NCBI GenBank assembly: GCA_002329325.1
Contig: DCTX01000060.1
Coordinates: 26,438-46,094, forward strand
DNA length: 19,657 nucleotides
Reading direction: 5' to 3'
Source of the DNA: Anaerolineales bacterium UBA1429
GTDB lineage: Bacteria; Chloroflexota; Anaerolineae; UBA1429
In this document: positions 7,346 through 13,903 of the stretch, piece after piece
Numbering within the stretch: the stretch's first letter is position 1
Layout: the number at the start of each line of letters is the position of its first letter
Translations under genes and position numbers: made by a program
The notes under the pieces: generated by a model
The model's database searches: none
Seen by the model: only the letters and a program-made list of their open reading frames with translations
Told to the model about the DNA's origin: nothing

Positions 7346-8722
7346 CTACAGCGCCTCTTGCGCCAGGCGGTCCATCAGCATGGCGTAGGCCGTCTGCCCC
7401 CGACGGAAGCTGCTGCGCCGGAAGAACTCGTTGGGCGAGTGGATGCGCTCGTCGGGCAGCCCAAAGCCAAAGCTGACGGTGTAGACCCCCAGGTAGGCCT
7501 GGAAGAAGGTCGTCACGGGCACGCTGCCGCCGGTGCGCTCCAGGTAGGGCTGGCGGCCGTACAGGGCGGCGAGCACCTCGCTGGCGGCCTGCACACCGGG
7601 GTGATCGGCGGGTATCAGGTAGGCCCGCGAGCCGTTGTCGGAGCTGGTCACCGTTACGGTGACGCCGGGGGGTGTGTGCATCGCCACGTGCCTGCGGAGC
7701 AGCTCGACGATCTGGGCCGGGTCCTGATCGGGCACCAGACGGCAGGTGATCTTGGCATGGGCCTCGCTGGGGATGACCGTCTTGGTGCCCTCGCCGGTAA
7801 AGCCGCCCCACAGGCCGTTGACCTCCAGGGTGGGGCGCGCCCAGGCGCGCTCGCGGGCCGTGTAGCCCGGCTCGCCAAAGAGGTCGGTCACTCCCAGGTC
7901 GTCCATGTACGCCTGCTCGTCAAAGGGTACGGCGGCGATGTCCGCCCGATCCTGCGGGGTGAGGGGGCGCACGCCGTCGTAAAAGCCCTGCACCAGGATC
8001 TTGCCCTCCGGGCTGCGCATGGAAGCGAGCAGCCGCGCCATGGCATGCAGCGGGTTCTGGATCGCCCCGCCATAGACCCCCGAATGCACATCGCGATTGG
8101 GGCCCCGCATGTCGAGCTGCACCCCGCAGATCCCCTTGAGCCCCACGGTGATGGCGGGCTCGCTCTCGCTGTACTGGCCGCTATCGGTGCTCAGCGCTAG
8201 GTCGCAGGCCAGCAGCTCCCGGTGCCCCTGGATAAAGGCCGGCAACTGGGGGCTGCCGATCTCCTCCTGGCCCTCGAACAGGAGCTTGACGTTGACTGGC
8301 AGGGCGCCACGGGTCGCAAGCAGTGCCTCTACCGCCAGGATGGCGATGAACATGTTGCCCTTGTTGTCGCTGACGCCCCGGGCATAGATGCGATCGCCCT
8401 CGATATAGGGCGCAAAGGGCGGCCGCTCCCACAGCTCCAGCGGATCGGCCGGCTGGGTGTCGAAATGGCCATAGATCAGGATGGTGGGGCTCCCGTCGGC
8501 ATGCAGCCAATCGCCATAGACGACGGGGTGGCCGCCGGTCTCCAGCAGTTGCACATGCTCGAGGCCCGCGCGCGTCAGGCGCTCGGTCACCCACTGGCCC
8601 GCCCGGCGCACGTCGCCGGCATGCTCGGGCAGCGCCGAGACGCTGGGGATGGCCAGGAAAGCGAGCAGCTCCTGGAGATAGGCGTCCTGGTGAGCGTCGA
8701 GATAGGATTCGATCTGTTGCAT
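7346..8722 (-). CDS. M20-family metallo-dipeptidase (CNDP/ArgE/DapE superfamily)
   Basis: The 458-residue product is a complete di-zinc M20 peptidase. Metal and catalytic residues are visible in order: YGHFDTQPADP (His86, Asp88), GVSDNKG (bridging Asp119), EGQEEIGS (base Glu153 and ligand Glu154), STDSGQ (Asp180) and ERIHSPNE (His429). The lid/dimerisation insert (about 205-320) carries DVHSGVYGGA with His213, typical of the cytosolic non-specific dipeptidase branch. There is no signal peptide, so it is probably cytosolic. The likely role is hydrolysis of dipeptides or N-acyl amino acids imported by, or linked to, the AEC carrier encoded 32 bases upstream. The start at 8722 is fixed by AAGGAG and by full alignment with the family. 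The frame stays open further upstream, but that stretch overlaps the carrier gene and is not protein-like. Confidence 0.92.
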   Translation of the reverse strand: MQQIESYLDAHQDAYLQELLAFLAIPSVSALPEHAGDVRRAGQWVTERLTRAGLEHVQLLETGGHPVVYGDWLHADGSPTILIYGHFDTQPADPLELWERPPFAPYIEGDRIYARGVSDNKGNMFIAILAVEALLATRGALPVNVKLLFEGQEEIGSPQLPAFIQGHRELLACDLALSTDSGQYSESEPAITVGLKGICGVQLDMRGPNRDVHSGVYGGAIQNPLHAMARLLASMRSPEGKILVQGFYDGVRPLTPQDRADIAAVPFDEQAYMDDLGVTDLFGEPGYTARERAWARPTLEVNGLWGGFTGEGTKTVIPSEAHAKITCRLVPDQDPAQIVELLRRHVAMHTPPGVTVTVTSSDNGSRAYLIPADHPGVQAASEVLAALYGRQPYLERTGGSVPVTTFFQAYLGVYTVSFGFGLPDERIHSPNEFFRRSSFRRGQTAYAMLMDRLAQEAL

Positions 8723-8754
8723 ACTAGTCTCCTTTTTCCCGATTGGTAGCGCTG

Positions 8755-9663
8755 CTATGCGACCAGGAAGGTGAGCAGGACGCTCATGGTGACGCTGCTG
8801 AGCAGCGTGGAGAAAAAGATCACGCTGGCGACATAATCCGCCTCGGCGTCGAACTCGATGGCCATGAGGGCGGCACTTACGGCAGCGGGCGTGGAGGACT
8901 GGGCGATGGCGACCTGGCGCGCCAGCCCCGTCAGCCCCATGAGCGGGGCCAGCACCAGGGCCACGCCGGCGCCGCCGATCAGGCGCAAGGCAACGCCCAG
9001 GGATATCTCTTTGTACTGGCGGCCGATCTGCGTCTGGGAGAGCTGGATGCCCAGCATCATCAGCATCACAGGGATCTGGGCCTGGGCGATGAGGCTGATG
9101 GGGCGCATGATGATCTGCGGCAGCTCCGGGCCGCCGCGCAGCAACAGCGCCAGCACAAAGGCATAGATGCCCGGCAGCTTGAGCACCTGGAGCAAGGTCT
9201 GGCGCAAGGTGCCGCGGCCATGGGCGGCGAAAAAGGCGGCAAAGGTGTTCGTGGTCAGGTTGGTGGCCACAAAGTAGGCGGCCCCCAGGCCAAAGCCCGC
9301 CTCGCCAAAGGTGAACAGGATGATGGAGAGGCCCAGGTTGCCCGAGTTGGTGAAGGCGATGCTGAGTACCAGGGCATTGGTGGCCTTGCGCGACCAGCCC
9401 AGCAGCCGGCCCACCGCCAGGCCGATGCCGCACATGACGACGGTAAAGACCAGGACATAGACGATCATCAGCCCGAACTGGGCGGGATCCACCTCCGACT
9501 GGACGATGGAGGAGAACACCAGACAGGGGGTGAGCACATAGATCGCCAGGCGCGAGAGGGTGCGCTTGTCAATGGCGATGCGCCGCTCCAGCAGCACGCC
9601 GATGCCGATGACAAAGAAGGCGGGCAGCACATTGTTCGTAAAGATGGACCAGGTGAGTTCCAC
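8755..9663 (-). CDS. AEC-family transporter (auxin efflux carrier / malate permease type)
   Basis: This roughly 302-residue membrane protein has about ten hydrophobic segments in the usual 5+5 arrangement. The mid-protein motif FTNSGNLGLSI (residues 104-114) and the C-terminal QSSTPAAVSAALMA block (255-268) are characteristic of AEC proteins. The family moves organic anions or related solutes; the substrate is unknown. I place the start at a GTG (9663) preceded by GGAG with a six-base spacer, giving an N-terminus MELTWSIFTNNVLPAFF that matches the family. A TTG at 9702 in the same frame lies inside the -10 promoter element and has no ribosome site. The carrier is the first gene of an operon with the M20 dipeptidase, which suggests a peptide- or N-acyl-amino-acid-derived solute or a shared regulon. 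Confidence 0.88.
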   Translation of the reverse strand: MELTWSIFTNNVLPAFFVIGIGVLLERRIAIDKRTLSRLAIYVLTPCLVFSSIVQSEVDPAQFGLMIVYVLVFTVVMCGIGLAVGRLLGWSRKATNALVLSIAFTNSGNLGLSIILFTFGEAGFGLGAAYFVATNLTTNTFAAFFAAHGRGTLRQTLLQVLKLPGIYAFVLALLLRGGPELPQIIMRPISLIAQAQIPVMLMMLGIQLSQTQIGRQYKEISLGVALRLIGGAGVALVLAPLMGLTGLARQVAIAQSSTPAAVSAALMAIEFDAEADYVASVIFFSTLLSSVTMSVLLTFLVA

Positions 9664-9701
9664 AGACCGCTCCACAGGTATGTTTCGTAGCGCCGTCGCC
9701 A

Positions 9702-9730
9702 ACTATACCGTAGGGCGGCGCTGCTGCCAA
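9702..9730 (-). promoter_or_regulatory. Promoter of the AEC carrier / M20 dipeptidase operon
   Basis: On the minus strand TTGGCA (9730-9725), 17 bases, then TATAGT (9707-9702); both hexamers are one base from consensus. The predicted start near 9695 lies downstream of the TTG at 9702, which supports the GTG at 9663 as the carrier start. Confidence 0.68.
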
Positions 9731-9833
9731 CTGGCGCGGCAGGGGCCGGTTGGGCGTGCCCAGCCGGGCGCCCACGGCGCACACGGGCGCAGCTCGCCCC
9801 ACATGAAAAAGAGTAGTAGAACACAAAAAAGTA

Positions 9834-9857
9834 GGGGCGAAGCTCGTCTTCGCCCTT
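9834..9857. repeat. Hairpin resembling a dispersed REP-like element
   Basis: GGGCGAAG (9835-9842) and CTTCGCCC (9848-9855) form an 8-bp stem with a 5-base loop, extended by a G-T and an A-T pair. The preceding run ACACAAAAAAGTAG becomes a T-tract on the minus strand, so it has the form of a minus-strand terminator, but no minus-strand gene feeds it. The GTAGGGGCGAAGC wording resembles dispersed repeats seen in many GC-rich and cyanobacterial or Chloroflexota genomes. Copy number is unknown from one window. Confidence 0.45.
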
Positions 9858-9983
9858 GTGGCGCGTGACCCGTCATCGGACCGATTCTGACCTCGCCCCA
9901 GAAGGGGCTGTCGGGCCAGGTCGCGCGCTCACATGGCACAGCCGGTGGGCCCCGCGGGCGCAGATGGCGGCCGCACCGCGAAC

Positions 9984-10012
9984 TTGGCACCGTGCTCCAA
10001 AACGGCTATCAT
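9984..10012 (+). promoter_or_regulatory. Promoter of the D-2-hydroxyacid dehydrogenase gene
   Basis: TTGGCA (9984-9989), 17-base spacer, TATCAT (10007-10012). The predicted start near 10019 leaves a leader of about 79 bases, the longest in this window, before the ATG at 10098. Confidence 0.65.
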
Positions 10013-10097
10013 GGGTGCATAGGGCGGCCGTCGCGGCAAGCGGCGCGGCGACACTGTCTCTCTAGATCGCATGGCAACGAGTCGGGAAAGGAGACAC

Positions 10098-11051
10098 ATG
10101 AAAATCGTGGTGTTGGACGGGGGAACGTTGAACCCCGGAGACCTGAGCTGGGACGGCCTCACGGCCCTGGGCGATACGGATCTCTATGACCGCACGCCGC
10201 CGGAGTTGGTCATCGAGAGGGCCAAGGACGCCGATGTCATTCTGACGAACAAGGTCGTCATCGATCGGGCCGTCATGGAGCAGCTCCCCAATCTCAAATA
10301 CATCAGCGTCCTGGCGACGGGGTACAACATCATCGATACCGCCTTTGCGCGGGAGCGGGGTATCCCGGTCTCCAATATCCCCACCTATGGCACCCAGTCA
10401 GTGGCGCAGATGGTCATGGCCCACCTGCTGAACCTCACCCAGCACGTGGCGTACCATGCCGAGACGGTGGCCAACGGCCGCTGGTCGCGCTCCGACGATT
10501 GGTGCTACTGGGACTTTCCGATGATCGAGCTGTACGGCCTGACCCTGGGCGTGGTCGGTTTTGGGCGCATCGGGCGCGCCGTCGCCGAGGTGGGCAAGGC
10601 CTTTGGCATGAAGATCGTCGCCTTTGACGAGTATGTCCAGGATCCGGGCGATCCGGACGTGACGATGGCCAGCTTTGAGGACCTGCTCCGTTGCGCCGAC
10701 GTGGTCACCTTCCACACGCCGCTGACGCCCCAGACCGAGGGCATGCTGAACGCCGAGACCGTCAAGCTGATGAAGAAGACGGCCTTTGTGATCAACACCA
10801 GCCGCGGCCCGGTGATCGACAACGCCGCCCTGGCGGACGCGCTGAACGCCGGACTGATCGCCGGCGCGGGCCTGGATGTGCTGGACGTGGAGCCGCCTCC
10901 CATTGACCATCCGCTGCTCAAGGCCAAGAACTGCTACATCACGCCGCACATCTCGTGGGCCACGCGCTCGGCGCGCGCCCGCCTGATGCAGACCACGGTG
11001 GACAACGTGGCCGCCTTTATCCGCGGCGAAGCGCTCAACGTCGTCAACTAG
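10098..11051 (+). CDS. D-isomer-specific 2-hydroxyacid dehydrogenase (glycerate/hydroxypyruvate reductase-like)
   Basis: The 317-residue protein has the standard family layout: a split catalytic domain (about 1-100 and 285-317) around a Rossmann domain with GFGRIGRAV (residues 154-162). The catalytic triad is visible as Arg236 in TSRGPVID, Glu265 in DVLDVEPP and His284 in TPHISWAT. Asp177 at the end of the second Rossmann strand favours NAD. The N-terminal LDGGTLNPGDLSWDGL block and the DWCYWDFPMIEL segment (134-145) are typical of the glycerate dehydrogenase / hydroxypyruvate reductase-like group. D-lactate or other 2-hydroxyacids remain possible. The ATG at 10098 has AAGGAG six bases upstream; an in-frame ATG at 10071 lacks one. 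The gene is monocistronic and ends at a 19-bp hairpin. Confidence 0.9.
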   Translation: MKIVVLDGGTLNPGDLSWDGLTALGDTDLYDRTPPELVIERAKDADVILTNKVVIDRAVMEQLPNLKYISVLATGYNIIDTAFARERGIPVSNIPTYGTQSVAQMVMAHLLNLTQHVAYHAETVANGRWSRSDDWCYWDFPMIELYGLTLGVVGFGRIGRAVAEVGKAFGMKIVAFDEYVQDPGDPDVTMASFEDLLRCADVVTFHTPLTPQTEGMLNAETVKLMKKTAFVINTSRGPVIDNAALADALNAGLIAGAGLDVLDVEPPPIDHPLLKAKNCYITPHISWATRSARARLMQTTVDNVAAFIRGEALNVVN

Positions 11052-11093
11052 AGCCTGGCTGGCGTCCTTGGGCGCTGGCCGTCCCTCATCATG

Positions 11094-11136
11094 GACGTGA
11101 AGAGACGATGGGTGATCCCCATCGTCTCTTCACGTC
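11094..11136. terminator. 19-bp perfect hairpin between convergent genes
   Basis: GACGTGAAGAGACGATGGG (11094-11112) pairs perfectly with 11118-11136 around a 5-base loop. It lies 42 bases after the dehydrogenase stop and 15 bases from the aldolase stop. There is no U-tract on either side. It is likely a bidirectional terminator or an mRNA 3'-end stabiliser. Confidence 0.7.
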
Positions 11137-11151
11137 TGCGCGCTGGATCTG

Positions 11152-11901
11152 CTAGCGCAGCTCACTCAGGATGGCCTTGGCGCGCTCTCCCAGGATCAGC
11201 CCATCCGAGCCGACGGTCACAAAGCGCATGCCCTTCTGCACCCAGTCGGCGGAATTGTGCGGGCGCCCGGCGATGCCCGGGATCTTGCCCGTCTTCTGGC
11301 AGGCCGCCACCACCCGCAGGATGGTCTCCTCGTGCAGCTTGCGGTCGGCGGCCACCGTCAGATCCAGACCCATGGAGGCGGCCAGGTCGGTGGGGCCCAC
11401 CCAGCAGCCGTCAACGCCGTCCACCGCCAGGATGGCCTCGGCCCTCTCCACCGCGGCGATGGTCTCGATCTGGACGGCCAGATACGCCTCGTCGTTGAAC
11501 CAACGCAGGTAGTCGGGGCCGTGAAAGGCGGCGCCAAAGGGGCCGATGGAGCGCTCACCCCGGGGGGGATAGCGCACGGCGCGGGCGAGCTCCTGAGCGT
11601 CCTCCACAGTGTTGATCATGGGGGCCACGACGCCCAGGGCGCCCCGATCCAGCGCCCGCCCGACGGTATAGTAGTCGTTCTTTTGCGCGCGCAGCATGGG
11701 CGTGGCGCCGGAGAGGACGATGCCGCGGAAGGCCATCATCGTCTCGTTCTCGTCCCACAGGCCGTGCTGGTTGTCCACCAGGACAAAGTCAAAGCCCGCC
11801 TGAGCCAACACCTCCGCCGCAATGGGCGAGCCGAGGGTGAGGGTAATGCCATAGGCGGGCTCGCCCCGCAGCAGCTTGGTCTTGGTCTGGTTCTTGGCCA
11901 T
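11152..11901 (-). CDS. HpcH/HpaI-family class II aldolase (GarL / 4-hydroxy-2-oxo-acid aldolase type)
   Basis: The 249-residue protein matches the family in length and in all key residues: VDNQHG with catalytic His46, Arg71 (MLRAQKND), Asp85 (RALDRGA), Glu146 (QIETI) and Asp172 in VGPTDLAASMG (168-178), the last two being divalent-metal ligands. The usual DxEHG is DNQHG here, a variant I believe occurs in other members. The family cleaves 2-keto-3-deoxy or 4-hydroxy-2-oxo acids to pyruvate plus an aldehyde (in GarL, tartronate semialdehyde). The exact substrate cannot be read. Start at 11901 with GGGAGGAA upstream. It is the second gene after the M19 dipeptidase, 33 bases away, so it is probably co-transcribed. 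The GarR-like reductase elsewhere in the window could take up a semialdehyde product. Confidence 0.88.
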   Translation of the reverse strand: MAKNQTKTKLLRGEPAYGITLTLGSPIAAEVLAQAGFDFVLVDNQHGLWDENETMMAFRGIVLSGATPMLRAQKNDYYTVGRALDRGALGVVAPMINTVEDAQELARAVRYPPRGERSIGPFGAAFHGPDYLRWFNDEAYLAVQIETIAAVERAEAILAVDGVDGCWVGPTDLAASMGLDLTVAADRKLHEETILRVVAACQKTGKIPGIAGRPHNSADWVQKGMRFVTVGSDGLILGERAKAILSELR

Positions 11902-11934
11902 CTGTTCCTCCCTAGTTGCGATCGAGATGTGTCG

Positions 11935-12957
11935 TTAGCCCAGGACGGTTCGCAGTACCCGCAGGGCGTTCTGGCCCAGAATGGCGCGCACGTCGGCCTC
12001 GGCATAGCCGCGGGCCAACAGCCCGGCGACGATGGTCTCGATGCCCCCGGCTTCGGCAATCAGCGTGCCGCCGCCGTCGAAATCGCTGCCCAGGGCCAGG
12101 GTCTCTATGCCCGCCACGGCCACGATGTGGTCCATGTGGTCCAGCAAGCGCTCCAAGGTGGGGGCCTTTGGATCCACGAAGGTGGGCACATAGCTGATGC
12201 CGATGACGCCGCCCCGTTGCGCCAGGGCGCGCAGTTGGTCGTCGGTCAGGTTGCGGGGATGGTCGCACAGGGCGCGGGCATCGCCGTGGGAAAAGAGCAC
12301 CGGCGCCGCGCTCACCTCCAGGGCGTGAAAGAAGGCCCCCGGGCTCACGTGAGCCAGGTCCACCACCATGCCCAGGCGGTTCATCTCTTGCACCAGGCGC
12401 ACGCCAAAGGCGGTGAGGCCGACGCCCTCGCGGGCCTCCCAACAGCCATCGGCGGCGCAACTGCTGCGGTTGTGGGTCAACCCGATGGAGCGCACGCCCA
12501 GGGCGTACAGGGCGTGCAGCACGTTGAGACTGCCCTGGGTCACATCGGCGTGCTCCACGGCCAGGAGCAGGCCGGGCCGCCGCTCCTGACAGGCGACCTC
12601 CAGGTCTTGGGCGCCGCGCACAAGCACCGCTTCCGGCGCGTGCAGGGCGAGGTCGTGGAGCAAGAAGCCCAGCCCATCCAGGGCGTAGGCCAGGTGGGCG
12701 TTGTGGGCCTGGGTCACATCCACGGCGAACAGCCCCACGTCGATGCCGGCGGCCCGCATCTTGGGCAGGTCTATCTGCAGCGGCTCCTCCGGGGGATGCT
12801 GCACGCCATAGGGCCCCGAGATCACGCCGTTGTAGCCATCTCCCAGGGTAGCGCCCGGCGCGCAGAGGCTGGCGTTGTGGCGGCGGATATGAGCGACGAT
12901 GGTGTCGTTGTGTAGATCCACGACCGCCGCCTGCTGAAGGAGCGAGCGAGCATCCAT
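11935..12957 (-). CDS. M19-family membrane dipeptidase (renal dipeptidase-like)
   Basis: The 340-residue protein carries the di-zinc M19 signature in order: DLHNDT (His16, Asp18), LAVEHAD (bridging Glu135), DLAHVSP (His203), FSHGDAR (His224), DHPRNL (Arg235) and GSDFDG (Asp292). GIGLTHN-type context appears as SIGLTHNRSS (157-166). There is no signal peptide, so unlike the mammalian enzyme this one is probably cytosolic. M19 enzymes hydrolyse dipeptides, characteristically tolerating a C-terminal D-residue, and some act on beta-lactams or L-Ala-D-Glu-like muropeptide fragments. The start at 12957 has GGGAGG six bases upstream. It is the first gene of a two-gene operon with an HpcH/HpaI aldolase, an unusual pairing that suggests a conjugate whose hydrolysis releases an oxo-acid precursor. 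That is inference only. Confidence 0.93.
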   Translation of the reverse strand: MDARSLLQQAAVVDLHNDTIVAHIRRHNASLCAPGATLGDGYNGVISGPYGVQHPPEEPLQIDLPKMRAAGIDVGLFAVDVTQAHNAHLAYALDGLGFLLHDLALHAPEAVLVRGAQDLEVACQERRPGLLLAVEHADVTQGSLNVLHALYALGVRSIGLTHNRSSCAADGCWEAREGVGLTAFGVRLVQEMNRLGMVVDLAHVSPGAFFHALEVSAAPVLFSHGDARALCDHPRNLTDDQLRALAQRGGVIGISYVPTFVDPKAPTLERLLDHMDHIVAVAGIETLALGSDFDGGGTLIAEAGGIETIVAGLLARGYAEADVRAILGQNALRVLRTVLG

Positions 12958-13007
12958 GGCAACCTCCCTGGGGCCACGCGCACGGGCGATGTTGACGAGC
13001 TACCCCG

Positions 13008-13036
13008 ATGATACCCAGGCCCATGGGGGACGTCTA
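13008..13036 (-). promoter_or_regulatory. Candidate promoter of the M19 dipeptidase / aldolase operon
   Basis: On the minus strand TAGACG (13036-13031), 17 bases, TATCAT (13013-13008). The predicted start near 13001 gives a leader of about 44 bases. Its -35 abuts the hairpin that ends the upstream SDR gene. Confidence 0.5.
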
Positions 13037-13061
13037 GCGACGAGCGCCAGCGCCCGTCGCT
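13036..13061 (-). terminator. Hairpin downstream of the SDR gene
   Basis: A 12-bp stem with one mismatch (13036-13047 with 13050-13061) and a 2-base loop starts 13 bases after the SDR stop. There is no T-tract. It probably separates SDR transcription from the M19 operon. Confidence 0.45.
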
Positions 13062-13074
13062 CGCCCACGGGCCT

Positions 13075-13839
13075 CTACCAGAGGGTGAACCCGCCATCCA
13101 CCACGAGCTCGTGGCCGGTGACATAATCCGAGGCCTCGGAGGCCAGGTAGACCAGGGCGCCCTGCAGGTCGCTGGTCTCGGCCATGCGCCCCATGGGGAT
13201 ATCCGCCAGCCAGCCGTCGATCAGGTGAGCGACCTGATCCACCAGCGAGGTCCGGGTGTAGCCGGGCGAGATGCAGTTGACCCGCACGCCCCGGGCCGCC
13301 CATTCGGTGGCCAGCGACTTGGTCAGGTGCACCACGCCGGCCTTGGAGGCGTTGTAGCCTACCTGGCATTGGGGGCGGTTCACGATGCGGGCCGACATGG
13401 AGGCGGTGTTGATGATCTTGCCATAGCCCTGGGCCAGCATAGCGCGCCCCTCGGCGCGGCAGCAGTAGAACACGCCATCCAGGTTGACGGCCAGGACGTT
13501 GTGCCACTGCTCATCGGTCATCTCCTCGCCGGGGGCCCACGTGCCGATGCCGGCGTTGTTGACGCCGATATCGAGCCGACCCCAGGCCGCCAGCACCCGG
13601 GCGACGGTGGCATCCACCTCTTCCGAGTGGCGCACGTCGGCCTGGAGGGCCAGGGCGCGCACGCCCCGTTCCTCGACCTGCGAGGCCACTGCCGCCGCCG
13701 TCTCGGCGTTGATATCCACGATGGCGACGTCGGCGCCCGCCTCGGCAAGGGCCAGGGCATAGGCCTGCCCGATCCCCTGGCCTGCGCCCGTTACGAGGGC
13801 CGTGCGGCCCGCCAGCGAAAAGCGATCCAGTATGCCCAT
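13075..13839 (-). CDS. Short-chain dehydrogenase/reductase, polyol/sugar (sorbose reductase / gluconate 5-dehydrogenase) type
   Basis: The 254-residue classical SDR shows the cofactor motif TGAGQGIG (residues 17-24), Asp42 after strand two (favouring NAD), ADVR (67-70), NNAG (94-97) and the catalytic residues Ser149, Tyr162 and Lys166. The stretch ASMSARIVNRPQ followed by YNASKAGV is very close to the wording of the sorbose reductase, mannitol and threitol/arabinitol dehydrogenase group. A sugar, polyol or sugar-acid substrate is therefore likely, though SDR specificity is hard to predict. The start at 13839 has GGGAG with a suitable spacer. It lies 64 bases downstream of the TPR-anchor gene on the same strand, with no clear promoter of its own in that gap, so it may belong to the sulfatase transcription unit. 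Confidence 0.9.
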   Translation of the reverse strand: MGILDRFSLAGRTALVTGAGQGIGQAYALALAEAGADVAIVDINAETAAAVASQVEERGVRALALQADVRHSEEVDATVARVLAAWGRLDIGVNNAGIGTWAPGEEMTDEQWHNVLAVNLDGVFYCCRAEGRAMLAQGYGKIINTASMSARIVNRPQCQVGYNASKAGVVHLTKSLATEWAARGVRVNCISPGYTRTSLVDQVAHLIDGWLADIPMGRMAETSDLQGALVYLASEASDYVTGHELVVDGGFTLW

Positions 13840-13903
13840 CTGTTACTCCCTCAGATATGGATTCCCGTCCTGCGCGCCAGGCGCTGCGGGGCCGGGTACG
13901 TGG

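Larger units (their letters stand above)
9664..10097. other. Intergenic region between divergent operons (434 bases)
   Basis: No convincing gene is present. It holds the carrier-operon promoter (9702-9730), a short A-rich run with a hairpin (9817-9857) and a smaller hairpin GCCCC-AGAA-GGGGC (9895-9908). It also contains the hydroxyacid dehydrogenase promoter (9984-10012) and its GC-rich leader of about 79 bases. The leader may fold, but I recognise no riboswitch class. Short frames here lack ribosome sites and protein-like composition. Confidence 0.7.

Noticed and set aside
8723..9433. Upstream in-frame extension of the M20 gene suggesting a 695-residue fusion
   Set aside because: The extra residues come from the AEC carrier gene read in another frame and are Arg/Pro/His-rich. 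AAGGAG and the family N-terminus place the start at 8722.
10019..10097. Possible riboswitch in the 79-base leader of the hydroxyacid dehydrogenase
   Set aside because: GC-rich sequence can fold, but I see no conserved core of any known riboswitch class and no terminator or anti-terminator pair.
11257..12915. 552-codon open frame on the plus strand across the aldolase and M19 genes
   Set aside because: It spans two well-defined minus-strand genes and their intergenic gap, with Gly/His/Gln-rich composition typical of antisense frames in GC-rich DNA.
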